A stretch of DNA of 64,000 nucleotides, taken from positions 132,001 to 196,000 of the forward strand of contig NW_023590222.1 in the NCBI RefSeq assembly GCF_901709675.1, given 5' to 3'. Under the pieces are notes generated by a model that was given only the letters and a program-made list of their open reading frames with translations, was not told the DNA's origin and ran no database searches. Positions 28,315-39,712 of the stretch are shown piece after piece (position 1 is the stretch's first letter; every line of letters starts with the position of its first letter). The DNA is from Syngnathus acus. Lineage: Eukaryota > Chordata > Actinopteri > Syngnathiformes > Syngnathidae. A program made the translations under genes and the position numbers.

Positions 28315-29935
28315 ATAATGCGTTACAGTAGTCCAGGCGCGACATAATAAACGCATGTATAATAGTTTCCGCATCACGAGAGAATCGGACGAATCTTACG
28401 AATATTACGGAGGTGAAAAAGCGCAATTTTAGTTATGTTCTTATTGTGCTTTTGAAAGGAGAGCGTTTGGTCAAATGTTACCCCGAGATTAGTTACAGTA
28501 TCGCTCTGAGTGATAGTACAGTTATCCATAGTTATAGTGGTTTCCTTAAATAAGTGGTGATAACAAGCTGGACCAATTATCAACATCTCAGTTTTATCTG
28601 GGATAAGACGAAGGAAATTGAGAGACATCCATTGCTTGATCTCCGCAAGGCACGCCTCAAGATTACAACAGTCCTGCGGATTTGTCATCGATAACGGCAT
28701 ATATAATTGAGTGTCATCCGCCTAACATTGAAAACTAATGTTATATTTACGTATTATGTCCCCAAGCGGAATCATATACATATTAAATAGAATTGGTCCG
28801 AGTACCGATCCCTGCGGGACACCACAAGTGACGTTATAGAGCTCAGAGGTCGCATTACCATGGACTACTCGTTGTTTTGCTACGAATGGGAGATTTGAAA
28901 CCGGCCTATAATTACTGAGACAGTCCGGGTCGAGATTTGGTCGCTTAAGTAGCGGTTTAATGATAGCGGTTTTAAAGGCTGTCCAGAGGAGACAGACAGA
29001 TTAATTATATTTAAGACGGACGGTCCTAAAATTTGAAGTAATTCTTTAAATAGTTTGGCTGGGAGCGGGTCGAGTGAACATGTCGTTTGCTTAGCCGCAC
29101 TAACCAATTGCGTGAGCCTTTCAACGGACACACTTTTAAAATTTGATAGGGTTATTGCATGTTCGTCAGCGCCGGTAATGGGCGGTCTCGACTGAGCGAT
29201 TGGAACTGTCATCTTGATCTCATCCCTAATGGATTCAATCTTTCAAGCGAAAAATTTCATGAACCCGTCGGCTGAGTGGAAGGAGCTATCGGAGGTCGGA
29301 TGGCACCACGTCAGCTTTGCCACTGTATCAAATAAGTATTTAGGATTGTTTTTATTGAGATTAATAATTTGCGAGAAATAATTAGTTTTTGCTAAAATAA
29401 GCGCATCTTTGTATTTCAGGAGGCTATCGCGCCATGCCTGATGGAAAACCTCAAGTTTGGTTCAACGCCATTTTCGTTCATGCTTTTTACATAATTGCTT
29501 AAGCGTCCGTGTTTCACCTGTGAACCGTGTAGTAGGCTTTCTACGGCGAGTTTTCAGACGTAGTGGCACTACCGAGTCGATGGCATTTAACAATGTCGCA
29601 TTAAATTCATTTGTAAGATTATCAATAGAGCCGATATATGCTTGAAATATATCATTGGAGCCACCGTGTATCACTATATCCGAGTGGCTAGTGTTGTTGG
29701 ACCTACGCTGTTGACTAGACCTATTGCGAGCTAGCGCCCTTAGATTAGCTTCTATGTCGGGTGCTCTGCCTCCAGGGATACACATTACCGTGGCTGGATT
29801 TTTAAGTGTGGTGTTTTTCGTGTGATGGAGTCACCTATGACCAAGATGCGAGAGCCAGTAGGCCGAGATGGCTTGGGACGGCTATGCGTCTTAACTGGCT
29901 CATCGCGGTTAGCAAGCCGCTTGGGGCTAATTCAA
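28315..29935 (-). pseudogene. dead L2 with esterase ORF1 (copy C)
   Basis: Same deletion structure as copy B and the same stop in the YADD box (28722-28724, minus). Confidence 0.8.
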
Positions 29936-32900
29936 GATTCAAGATGGCGGCGCCCCGGTTGGCTGCGGCTGCAACGACTCTCGACAACCGACGAGCATTT
30001 TCACAAAATATGTCGCCTAGGACACTACAAACAACACAAAGTTTAGTTTATCCATCCAGTAGGTTAGTATATGATCGCCTGCGCCTGCTGGAGGTACGGT
30101 CATCAAGTGTTTTCGGACTCGTAGCCACAACTACCCTAGTCTGTTTACGTAGCCTCGGAGTGCTTCGGGCACTAGCCCCAGAAGCTCACAATGCAGCGGG
30201 CTCGCCGGGCAGCACACGCCGGAGGAGGAGTAAGCGTAGGCGGTGTGACCGGCGGCGGAAGCGCGGCTGTCGAGGTGGGCTAACGGCTAAGCTTAAAGCT
30301 AACCCCTACAAACCGCCGCTTCCATCCATCTTCCTCTCCAACGTCCGCTCACTGGATAATAAAATGGACCATCTACAACTGGAACTCTCTTCAAAGAGGG
30401 AGGTTAAAAACTGCTGCGCTCTCATCCTGACGGAGACATGGCTGAACTCATCAATACCGTCCAACGCCGTTAGCCTGGAGGGGCTCGCTACATTCCGCGC
30501 CGACAGAAACAGCGAACTAAGCGGTAAATCCCGAGGAGGTGGGCTGTGTGTCTACATCAACAACAACTGGTGCAAAAATGCTAGATCTGTCGCCAGCTTC
30601 TGCTCTTCGGACATCGAGCTTTTGACTGTTAACTGCAGACCCTTCTACCTGCCCAGGGAGTTTACTGTTGTTAGCATCACGGCTGTGTATGTGCCTCCTA
30701 GCGCTAATACTAAAGAGGCCATGAGTGTTCTCTATCGGACAATCGGTGAGCGGCAATCCACGCACACAGAGGGTGTTTTCATCATTGCTGGGGACTTCAA
30801 CCAGGCTAACATGAAGACTATTCTCCCTCATTTTTACCAACACGTGGATTTTCCAACTCGGGGAGAGAACACTCTGGACTTGGTTTACACCAATATAAAG
30901 GATGCATTCAGAGCAGCCCCCCGCCCCCACCTCGGCTCTTCAGACCACCTATCTGTTATGCTAATCCCTGCATACAGGGCCCTGCTGATCAGAGCAAAAC
31001 CCACAGTGAAGCAGGTGAGGGTGTGGTCTGAGGGGGCCATGGAGGCACTCCAGGACTGCTTTGAGTGCTCTGACTGGGACATGTTCAAATCAGCAGCAAC
31101 ATATGACAATCAGATCGACATTGATGAGTACGCCATGACTGTGTCAGCCTACATCAACAAATGCACCGAGGACGTCAGCACCACTAAGAACATCATCACC
31201 CGAGCCAACCAACGACCCTGGATGACTGAGGAGGTACGTCATACGCTACGAGCACGGAACTCAGCCTTCAAGTCTGGCGACAAGGAGGCACTGAGGACAG
31301 CGAGAGCCAACTTGAACCGTGCCATCAGGTTAGCGAAGCGAAGCCACAGTCGAAAAATTCAGGATTTTTTCCACGACGCCAATAACACCAGGAGTATGTG
31401 GCAAGGCATACGGGCGATCACGGACTACAACTTACCCTCCCCCCCGTTGGGTGAGGTTGATGCTGACTTCCTAAATGGTCTAAATAACTTCTTTGGGCGA
31501 TTTGAGGCACTAAACAGCACTCCTGCAGTTAAAACTGTTCCCCACCAGGAAGAGGAGGCACTCTGCCTTGACTCAGCCAACGTGTGGAAGACTCTGAGAA
31601 GAGTCAACCCACGTAAGGCCCCAGGCCCCGACAACATACCTGGGCGGGTGTTCAAGGAATGTGCAGGTCAGCTGGCTGGTGTCATCACAGACATTTTTAA
31701 CATCTCGCTGGGCCAAGCCACAGTGCCAGTATGCTTCAAGGCTGCCTCCATCATTCCGGTGCCGAAGAAACCTCAAATCACCTCATTGAATGACTACAGA
31801 CCTGTGGCACTGACTCCCATCATGATGAAGTGCTTCGAAAGGCTGCTTAAAGAACACATCGTCTCCGGACTCCCCCCAACATTCGACCCGTTCCAGAACC
31901 GCTCTACTGAGGATGCCATCTCCTCCGTTCTTCACCTGAGCCTGGCTCACCTGGAGGAGAGGAACACCCACGTGCGGTTGCTGTTCCTGGACTTCAGCTC
32001 AGCGTTTAACACCATCATTCCACAGCATCTGGTGGAAAAACTGGAACACCTGGGCTTCAGCACCCCCCTTCGAAACTGGCTGCTAGACTTCCTCACCAAC
32101 AGACCTCAGTCAGTCCGGGTCGGACAGAACACCTCAGATGTCATCACCCTCAGCACAGGCTCCCCTCAGGGCTGCGTCCTGAGCCCCCTGCTGTTCACCC
32201 TGATGACACACGACTGCGCCCCCAGGTTCACCACCAATCACATCGTGAAGTTTGCAGACGACACAACGGTGGTGGGCCTCATCAGGGACATCAACGACCT
32301 GGACTACAGAGAGGAGGTGGAGCAGTTGGTGGGCTGGTGCAGAGAAAATAGCCTGATCCTGAATGTGGAGAAGACGAAGGAGATCATCGTCGACTTCAGG
32401 AAGAACCAGCCTCACCACGCTCCACTGATCATCAACAGCTCAGCTGTGGAGGTGGTCAGCAGCACTAAATTCCTGGGGGTCCACATCACAGACGACCTCA
32501 CCTGGACTGTGAACACCACAACACTAGTCAAGAGGGCACAGAAGCGCTTGTACTTCCTGCGGAGGATGACCCACCTGCCCCCACCCATCATGAGGACGTT
32601 CTACCGAAGCACCATAGAGAGCATTCTGACAAGCTGTCTCTCGGTGTGGTGTGGAGGTTGCAGCGCCTCCGATTGGAAGAACCTGAGGAGAGTGGTGAGG
32701 ACAGCAGAGAGGATCATCGGGGCTCCTCTTCCCTCCATTCAGGACTTGTCATCCCAGCGCTGCGTGTCCCGAGCCCGTAATATTATCAGTGACCCATCAC
32801 ACCCTCACCATGGACTGTTCTCCCTGCTGCCGTCTGGGAAGAGGTTTCGCAGCATCCGCTGCAGGTCCACCAGGTTCTGCAATAGTTTTTTCCCTGCTGT

Positions 32901-33168
32901 CGTCAGACTGTTGAACATTCAAACGTAGCATTCCTCTGCACACTTGTAAATACGGTTTTTGTCTCCTGCACTGTTTACATACTTTATCACTGCTGCACTT
33001 TGTACTCTATACTTATCTTATTTCATATTTTTATATAGAATGTCACTTTTTAACCAGCCGCAATACCACTACATTGTTGAAAGCCGTACGCAACGTAATT
33101 TCGTTTTGTGTACACCCAGTGTTGACAAAATGACAATAAAGTTTGTCTAAGTCTAAGTCTAAGTCTAA
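29936..33168 (+). mobile_element. long L2-clade LINE (copy C)
   Basis: The most complete member of the unit's own long L2. It begins head to head with the dead L2, near AAGATGGCGGCGCCCC, and ends with GACAATAAAGTTTG and (TCTAAG)n around 33168. ORF1 is not attached. Confidence 0.85.
29944..32928 (+). CDS. L2 ORF2: endonuclease and reverse transcriptase, about 994 codons
   Basis: ATG 29944 lies at the start of element sequence; the frame is open further upstream to 29806, but that part is antisense ORF1 of the neighbour. It has an APE-type endonuclease (LTETWL, AGDFNQA, SSDHLSV) and RT with [17 protein letters not shown] and FADD. Two in-frame losses are visible against 19545-22355: FAYRQ between 31896 and 31897 in RT motif 2, and two codons near 32569 (RRMTHLPPP for [11 protein letters not shown]). 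The motif 2 loss probably abolishes activity although there is no stop. Confidence 0.8.
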   Translation: MAAPRLAAAATTLDNRRAFSQNMSPRTLQTTQSLVYPSSRLVYDRLRLLEVRSSSVFGLVATTTLVCLRSLGVLRALAPEAHNAAGSPGSTRRRRSKRRRCDRRRKRGCRGGLTAKLKANPYKPPLPSIFLSNVRSLDNKMDHLQLELSSKREVKNCCALILTETWLNSSIPSNAVSLEGLATFRADRNSELSGKSRGGGLCVYINNNWCKNARSVASFCSSDIELLTVNCRPFYLPREFTVVSITAVYVPPSANTKEAMSVLYRTIGERQSTHTEGVFIIAGDFNQANMKTILPHFYQHVDFPTRGENTLDLVYTNIKDAFRAAPRPHLGSSDHLSVMLIPAYRALLIRAKPTVKQVRVWSEGAMEALQDCFECSDWDMFKSAATYDNQIDIDEYAMTVSAYINKCTEDVSTTKNIITRANQRPWMTEEVRHTLRARNSAFKSGDKEALRTARANLNRAIRLAKRSHSRKIQDFFHDANNTRSMWQGIRAITDYNLPSPPLGEVDADFLNGLNNFFGRFEALNSTPAVKTVPHQEEEALCLDSANVWKTLRRVNPRKAPGPDNIPGRVFKECAGQLAGVITDIFNISLGQATVPVCFKAASIIPVPKKPQITSLNDYRPVALTPIMMKCFERLLKEHIVSGLPPTFDPFQNRSTEDAISSVLHLSLAHLEERNTHVRLLFLDFSSAFNTIIPQHLVEKLEHLGFSTPLRNWLLDFLTNRPQSVRVGQNTSDVITLSTGSPQGCVLSPLLFTLMTHDCAPRFTTNHIVKFADDTTVVGLIRDINDLDYREEVEQLVGWCRENSLILNVEKTKEIIVDFRKNQPHHAPLIINSSAVEVVSSTKFLGVHITDDLTWTVNTTTLVKRAQKRLYFLRRMTHLPPPIMRTFYRSTIESILTSCLSVWCGGCSASDWKNLRRVVRTAERIIGAPLPSIQDLSSQRCVSRARNIISDPSHPHHGLFSLLPSGKRFRSIRCRSTRFCNSFFPAVVRLLNIQT

Positions 33169-33662
33169 TGCTAACTGGGCTAGCGGGCTGACTACAGTCC
33201 GCATCTGTGTCCGCCAAAATCTACTGTTATCACACTATTCTCCTCAAGCTGGCGGACATGTCCCTCTAGCAGGGACAACCTCTCTAAGAGAAGGGTGCAG
33301 TTGGTGCACAAAGCCGTACAAACCTCTTGATCCGCAGCCATACTTACGTGTCCGATAATCGACGGTAGACAAACAGCCACGAAGCCTCCGCTGAGAGCCA
33401 AACAGTGACGTGGTTGAAATGGCAGGAATTGACGGTCCGTGACTTTCAACAATAGTAAACTCCCAAAACTGGAGTAAAAAACGTAAAAAGCGAGGAAAAA
33501 TTAGAAAAGCATATAGAAATGTAGGAATGTAGATCCTCTCTCAAGTGACGCTGCGGCGCTCTACGTGGCAAACCGGAAGTATGATACAAAGTGAGGTTAA
33601 AAAGATGTAAAATAACAAATATAGAGCGAGTCACCGAGGTGGCCATCCGCGGCGCCATCTTA
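33169..33662 (-). mobile_element. L2 5' end with ORF1 N-terminal fragment (copy C)
   Basis: MAADQEVC frame at 33192-33341 (minus), then the GC-rich leader up to about 33662; same as 2434-2940. Confidence 0.5.
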
Positions 33663-33680
33663 CGATGTAATGATATCAAC

Positions 33681-34027
33681 TAGGGGTGTAACTTTTCATC
33701 GATACACATCGATTAATCGATATAATGCTCTACGATTTATTGGCATCGATGCTAAACGTAAACATCGATTTATATCGCCGTGTTTGACCTCGGACATTAG
33801 ACGCGACTTTATTTTGAAATCCAGTTCATTGTTGCTTGCTTCCTCTTTCCGGGAGCAGTACGCGGCGTGCTGTGTTGTGAGCAGAGCAGGCACGTGAAAG
33901 GGGAGCCGACAACTACGCGGCTCCTGGGCTGGTGCTATGGCTAGTGTCCAAGAAGACGATGAAATTCGCTCCCCTTTGGGCTTCAAGTCATTCGTTTGGA
34001 AGCACTTTGGATTCCAAAGTTTCCAAC
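33681..34027 (+). mobile_element. hAT 5' end with BED-finger start (copy C)
   Basis: Starts TAGGGGTGTAAC; the frame from 33937 reads MASVQEDDEIRSPLG and SFVWKHFGF before the SINE. Confidence 0.65.
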
Positions 34028-34283
34028 GTTTTTTGTTTTTTTTTAAAGTCCCAATGATCGTCACACACGCGTCTGGGTGTGGTGAAATTTGTCCTCTGCA
34101 TTTGACCCATCCCCGTGTGATTTTGATCCATCCCCTGGGGGAGAGGGGAGCAGTGAGCAGCAGCGGCGCTGCGCTCGGGAATCATTTGGTGATCTAACCC
34201 CCCAATTCCAACCCTTAATGCTGAGTGCCAAGCAGGGAGGCAATGGGTCCAATTTTTATAGTCTTTGGTATGACCCGGCCGGG
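34028..34283 (-). mobile_element. SINE, head-truncated (copy C)
   Basis: T-rich (tail) at its left, body to CCCGGCCGGG at its right; same as 1829-2084. Confidence 0.65.
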
Positions 34284-34753
34284 TTACTTAAGTCCGTAAA
34301 CATAAAATTATTTCAGAAAAAAGATCATCTTTGGGAACAACCGGATGTTATTCTGCCGGTCAGTATCACTGCACATGCAGTAGCAAACTCAATAGCGAAG
34401 AAATATGTGAGACTCTCAACTGGATCACCAATATTTGAGTGATGTTCCAGTTATTTATCACAATTATTTATTATTATAATAATAATATATATAATATATA
34501 TAATAATTATTTATTTATTATTCACAATTGTCATGGTGATCTTTCTGGTGATTTCTTAACTAGGCTGGATGTATTTTTTTTGTTGGCGTTGATTTCTCCG
34601 ACTGCCCAGAAAGGCACCACCGCGATCAGTTAGGTTAAAATGAAAAGAGAGGAAAGTGACGTTGTAAAGAACCATCCGTGACAAGATTTTCTTCAAAAAT
34701 TGTTGTACCATGATTTTCTTCACAAAAAAAAAATAAATAAAAAAAAATTGTAC
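34284..34753. other. unidentified sequence and AT-rich tract (copy C)
   Basis: Same as 16937-17414; nothing recognised. Confidence 0.4.
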
Positions 34754-34819
34754 CCATGTATAATGCGCACCCCAGATTTTAGGACAATAAATTAGTTAAA
34801 TTTTGCGCATTATACATGG
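34754..34819. repeat. perfect 16-bp inverted repeat (copy C/D boundary)
   Basis: Arms 34754-34769 and 34804-34819, as at 17415-17480. Confidence 0.85.
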
Positions 34820-34895
34820 AAAAAAAACGGTAATTTGATTATGCCATAACCCAGATTCGAATCGAACACAACGGAATTAAACACTACACGATTGT

Positions 34896-35087
34896 ATGCA
34901 AGAAGGGGCAGCACATCATGAAAAGGAACTCCGCCGTGTCCCAGAAACCAAACAACAACTCCGTAAGGAAAGACAAAAACAGGCTCCAGCACGACCACAA
35001 CCCACCACCACTTTCCCCTGCCCACACTGCACAAAAATATGTGGATCCCGGATCGGCCTCTACGCCCACCTGCGGACCCACAAGTAG
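34896..35087 (+). pseudogene. C2H2-finger C-terminal LINE fragment (copy D)
   Basis: Identical in layout to 5342-5533. Confidence 0.8.
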
Positions 35088-35136
35088 ACGACCCTGAGAA
35101 GAAGACAGTCATACTCGTCCCGAGTGTCCGCCGATG

Positions 35137-35138
35137 AT

Positions 35139-35181
<43 letters not shown>

Positions 35182-35274
35182 GTGTGTGTGTGTGTGTGTG
35201 AGAGCGAGAGAGAGCGAGAAAGAGTGCGAGAGAGAGAGAGAGAGAGCGCGAGAGAGAGCGAGAGCGAGAGAGAA
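35137..35274. repeat. (GT)n(GA)n microsatellite (copy D)
   Basis: GT then GA/CGAGA runs. Confidence 0.95.
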
Positions 35275-35760
35275 CGCTCAACCGTAGCGTGCCGCCGACC
35301 GCCCAACTGCACCGCGCTGGTCGCATTATTGTGACAGAGCCGTCGCTGAAATTTAGAAAATATTTTAAAGTTCTGATGTACTTTCTAAAATTTAAGTGGA
35401 TCTCAGTGCGCAGGGAGCTTAATTTGGTGCGGTCGCGCAACCGCAGCGCGCCGGGCGCTCACTGTCGCATTGCTTAAAGAGCGCCTTTGTGTTTTAGGAT
35501 GGCTTTACTGCTCCCACTTGCTTTCTTTGGAGGCATGATTAGGGGTTAATACAATCCTCAAAGTAACGAAATTACAATAACGAACGGAGTCAGTCGGCAT
35601 CCGGGCCGCGCGGTCGGGTTTTCTCGGGTCCTTTCGGCTCATCTTGCGAGGTTCAACCTCCGAATTTTGTTGGACAACCGAAGCAAAAAAATCTCGAATT
35701 CTTTTGTTCGAATTCCGATTTGTTCGAGAACCGGGACGTTCGAAAACCGAGGTTTGACTG
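35275..35760 (-). mobile_element. spacer plus Tigger-like transposon 5' end (copy D)
   Basis: MPPKK frame 35474-35536 (minus); terminal end at 35760. Confidence 0.5.
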
Positions 35761-35978
35761 TACTCCCAGACTTCCCTGCCACTTGTGCGCTGTACAGAAA
35801 GCCAATTATGGGACTAAATTGGAATAGCTGGTCTCTGGACACTGGAAAAACTGGTTTCAGATACCCAGCAATTGACACATTAGCAATTAAAAAAAAGAAG
35901 AAAAAAAAAAAAAAAAAAAAAGAATTCAAAACTTCTGGCTCCCACACCAGCATATGCCTGCCATGGTCTGGACCTTGT
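35761..35978 (+). repeat. poly(A)-ended segment (copy D)
   Basis: The A run (about 35888-35921) is the longest of the copies. Confidence 0.5.
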
Positions 35979-36049
35979 GGTTCCATAGTGTAATGGTTAG
36001 CACACTGGACTCTGAATCCACTGGTCCGAGTTCAAGTCTCAGTGGAACC
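35979..36049 (+). tRNA. tRNA-Gln(CTG)-like (copy D)
   Basis: As 6407-6477, with one change (CTGGTCCGAG) in the variable region. Confidence 0.6.
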
Positions 36050-36140
36050 TCAACCTTTTTTGCATTTACCTATTCCTATCTATACTGCTTGTGAGCTGCT
36101 CTATAAAACCATATACGTAACTTCCATGAATCAATGGCAT

Positions 36141-36200
36141 GAGTTCCATAGTGTAGTGGTAAGTGCTCTGGACTCTCACCCCAGCGACCCGAGTTCAAGT
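36141..36200 (+). pseudogene. tRNA-like unit cut by the inversion breakpoint
   Basis: Starts GAGTTCCATAGTGTAGTGG with a CTC loop and breaks off in the T arm at GTTCAAGT, where reversed L2 sequence (AGATCTAGCATTTTTGCACC) begins. Confidence 0.7.
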
Positions 36201-36855
36201 CAGATCTAGCATTTTTGCACCAGTTGTTGTTGATGTAGACACACAGCCCACCTCCTCGGGATTTACCGCTTAGTTCGCTGTTTCTGTCGGCGCGGAATGT
36301 AGCGAGCCCCTCCAGGCTAACGGCGTTGGACGGTATTGATGAGTTTCAGCCATGTCTCCGTCAGGATGAGAGCGCAGCAGTTTTTAACCTCCCTCTTTGA
36401 AGAGAGTTCCAGTTGTAGATGGTCCATTTTATTATCCAGTGAGCGGACGTTGGAGAGGAAGATGGATGGAAGCGGCGGTTTGTAGGGGTTAGCTTTAAGC
36501 TTAGCCGTTAGCCCACCTCGACAGCCGCGCTTCCGCCGCCGGTCACACCGCCTACGCTTACTCCTCCTCCGGCGTGTGCTGCCCGGCGAGCCCGCTGCAT
36601 TGTGAGCTTCTGGGGCTAGTGCCCGAAGCACTCCGAGGCTACGTAAACAGACTAGGGTAGTTGTGGCTACGAGTCCGAAAACACTTGATGACCGTACCTC
36701 CAGCAGGCGCTGGCGATCATATACTAACCTACTGGATGGATAAACTAAACTTTGTGTTGTTTGTAGTGTCCTAGGCGACATATTTTGTGAAAATGCTCGT
36801 CGGTTGTCGAGAGCCGTTGCAGCCGCAGCCAACCGGGACGCCGCCATCTTGAATC
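36201..36855 (-). pseudogene. L2 5' part: N-terminus and start of endonuclease (copy E)
   Basis: ATG 36845-36847 (minus). A one-base insertion near TGAGTTTCAGCC (36340-36350) shifts the frame after LTETWL, and the element stops at the 36201 breakpoint. RT is absent. Confidence 0.8.
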
Positions 36856-38468
36856 TTGAATTAGCCCCAAGCGGCTTGCTAACCGCGATGAGCCAGTTAA
36901 GACGCATAGCCGTCCCAAGCCATCTCGGCCTACTGGCTCTCGCATCTTGGTCATAGGTGACTCCATCACACGAAAAACACCACACTTAAAAATCCAGCCA
37001 CGGTAATGTGTATCCCTGGAGGCAGAGCATAGAAGCTAATCTAAGGGCGCTAGCTCGCAATAGGTCTAGTCAACAGCGTAGGTCCAACAACACTAGCCAC
37101 TCGGATATAGTGATACACGGTGGCTCCAATGATATATTTCAAGCATATATCGGCTCTATTGATAATCTTACAAATGGATTTAATGCGACATTGTTAAATG
37201 CCATCGACTCGGTAGTGCCACTACGTCTGAAAACTCGCCGTAGAAAGCCTACTACACGGTTCACAGGTGAAACACGGACGCTTAAGCAATTATGTAAAAA
37301 GCATGAACGAAAATGGCGTTGAACCAAACTTGAGGTTTTCCATCAGGCATGGCGCGATAGCCTCCTGAAATACAAAGATGCGCTTATTTTAGCAAAAACT
37401 AATTATTTCTCGCAAATTATTAATCTCAATAAAAACAATCCTAAATACTTATTTGATACAGTGGCAAAGCTGACGTGGTGCCATCCGACCTCCGATAGCT
37501 CCTTCCACTCAGCCGACGGGTTCATGAAATTTTTCGCTTGAAAGATTGAATCCATTAGGGATGAGATCAAGATGACAGTTCCAATCGCTCAGTCGAGACC
37601 GCCCATTACCGGCGCTGACGAACATGCAATAACCCTATCAAATTTTAAAAGTGTGTCCGTTGAAAGGCTCACGCAATTGGTTAGTGCGGCTAAGCAAACG
37701 ACATGTTCACTCGACCCGCTCCCAGCCAAACTATTTAAAGAATTACTTCAAATTTTAGGACCGTCCGTCTTAAATATAATTAATCTGTCTGTCTCCTTTG
37801 GACAGCCTTTAAAACCGCTATCATTAAACCGCTACTTAAGCGACCAAATCTCGACCCGGACTGTCTCAGTAATTATAGGCCGGTTTCAAATCTCCCATTC
37901 GTAGCAAAACAACGAGTAGTCCATGGTAATGCGACCTCTGAGCTCTATAACGTCACTTGTGGTGTCCCGCAGGGATCGGTACTCGGACCAATTCTATTTA
38001 ATATGTATATGATTCCGCTTGGGGACATAATACGTAAATATAACATTAGTTTTCAATGTTAGGCGGATGACACTCAATTATATATGCCGTTATCGATGAC
38101 AAATCCGCAGGACTGTTGTAATCTTGAGGCGTGCCTTGCGGAGATCAAGCAATGGATGTCTCTCAATTTCCTTCGTCTTATCCCAGATAAAACTGAGATG
38201 TTGATAATTGGTCCAGCTTGTTATCACCACTTATTTAAGGAAACCACTATAACTATGGATAACTGTACTATCACTCAGAGCGATACTGTAACTAATCTCG
38301 GGGTAACATTTGACCAAACGCTCTCCTTTCAAAAGCACAATAAGAACATAACTAAAATTGCGCTTTTTCACCTCCGTAATATTCGTAAGATTCGTCCGAT
38401 TCTCTCGTGATGCGGAAACTATTATACATGCGTTTATTATGTCGCGCCTGGACTACTGTAACGCATTA
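36856..38468 (+). pseudogene. dead L2 with esterase ORF1 (copy E, inverted)
   Basis: Reverse-oriented match to 12305-13925 with the stop TAG in the YADD box at 38060-38062. A short deletion in the esterase part (GGCAGAGCATAGAAGC) is specific to this copy. Confidence 0.8.
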
Positions 38469-38650
38469 TCAAAGTCAAAGTCAAAGTCTGCTTTATTGTC
38501 AATTTCTTCACATGTCAAGACATACAAAGACATTGAAACTGCGTTTCCTACTATCCCACGGTGGAGACAAGACATATTACACCCAATTGGTCCACAGACA
38601 AACAAAACATTCAAGTAAACAATACACAAAGTAAAAATAAGAAGGCACAT
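38469..38650 (-). mobile_element. L2 3' tail (copy E)
   Basis: (GTCAAA)n on the plus strand, nested as in copy B. Confidence 0.75.
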
Positions 38651-38654
38651 AGTA

Positions 38655-38746
38655 TATAAATGTATTATTTATTTATATAAAGGCCGGTCCACGAAATATT
38701 TCTGACACGTAACCGGTCCGTGGCGCAAAAAGGTTGGGGACCAGTG
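38655..38746 (-). mobile_element. hAT-type end, truncated (copy E)
   Basis: Ends GGTTGGGGACCAGTG on the plus strand; as 12026-12115. Confidence 0.55.
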
Positions 38747-38874
38747 ATTTAGTAGAAGGTGGCTACAGATAAAAGTTTGAGTTCATTTTGAAAAACTAAC
38801 AGGTCACTCACTTAAGATGCACGCACAACCAATGCAGCTCTCTAATAACTCTGCTGCAAACATAGGTTAACGCA

Positions 38875-38944
38875 CTTGGGTTGAAAACCGAACCCCAGTC
38901 TTTCACGCGACAAGCAGAGATACTATCCACGATACTAACAAGGA
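38875..38944 (-). pseudogene. tRNA-Asp(GTC)-like pseudogene (copy E)
   Basis: As 11828-11897, reversed. Confidence 0.5.
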
Positions 38945-39147
38945 ACATGCCCTGTGTTGGGGCAAGATGGACTGCTTGGCGGGAGAAAGGAAAGGGAGGA
39001 AGCAGAAAGGGGAACGCTCACAGAACACATGCGCTTATAACTATTATGTGGATTTTAACCATCTGTAAACGTTATTAAAACAGTACTGAAATGGGGCAAT
39101 CTGCTGGTCTTTTTCGTATATGCCTGCCTTCAAGTTTAGAGGGCACT

Positions 39148-39292
39148 ACCTTTAGGGGGCGCATTAGAGGTTAGGGTTAAAGGTGAGGGGGTTACCGTTA
39201 GCGAGTTAGCAGGTTAGGGGTTAATTATTAGGGTTTGGTTATTGTTCTGGTTTTAGAGTTAGCGTTAGGGCTTGAAGTTAGGGAATTAGGAG
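39148..39292. repeat. degenerate TTAGGG-like tract (copy E)
   Basis: Reverse of 11475-11620. Confidence 0.6.
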
Positions 39293-39397
39293 CCTTAGGC
39301 CAACCAGATTCCATTTATTCCATTAATCACTGACATTCAGTCTTCAGGTCCATGGGCTACCAATCGGAATGTAACGGGGTCAGCTGGTCGACTATGG

Positions 39398-39469
39398 AGC
39401 TCATCGGTGCAGGGGAATGATTCTCGCTTAGGGTGCATCATTACCTGGGTTTAACTCCCGGACGATCTC
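39398..39469 (+). tRNA. tRNA-Pro(AGG)-like pseudogene (copy E)
   Basis: As 11303-11374, on the plus strand. Confidence 0.5.
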
Positions 39470-39559
39470 TTCTTGGAAACACTGTTGTCTATCATTATGT
39501 GGAGCGTTTGACAGGCCAACGTTACACGGAATGTAACATGGTCTGCAAGCTTCCGTCAT

Positions 39560-39632
39560 GGCTCGTTGGTCTAGGGGTATGATTCTTGCTTTGGGTGTCG
39601 GAGGGTCCTGGGTTCAACTCCCAGACAAGCCC
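39560..39632 (+). tRNA. tRNA-Pro(TGG) with one extra G (copy E)
   Basis: GGCTCGTTGGTCTAGGGG start and TGG anticodon as in other copies, but GGAGGGTCC carries one additional G in the variable region. Confidence 0.65.
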
Positions 39633-39712
39633 TTCTTTAAAACGTTGCTGTTGATCAACTAGCCCAATTTAATTTTGGGCGCTAGCCCGAATCCATACAC
39701 GGTGGATGGCGG

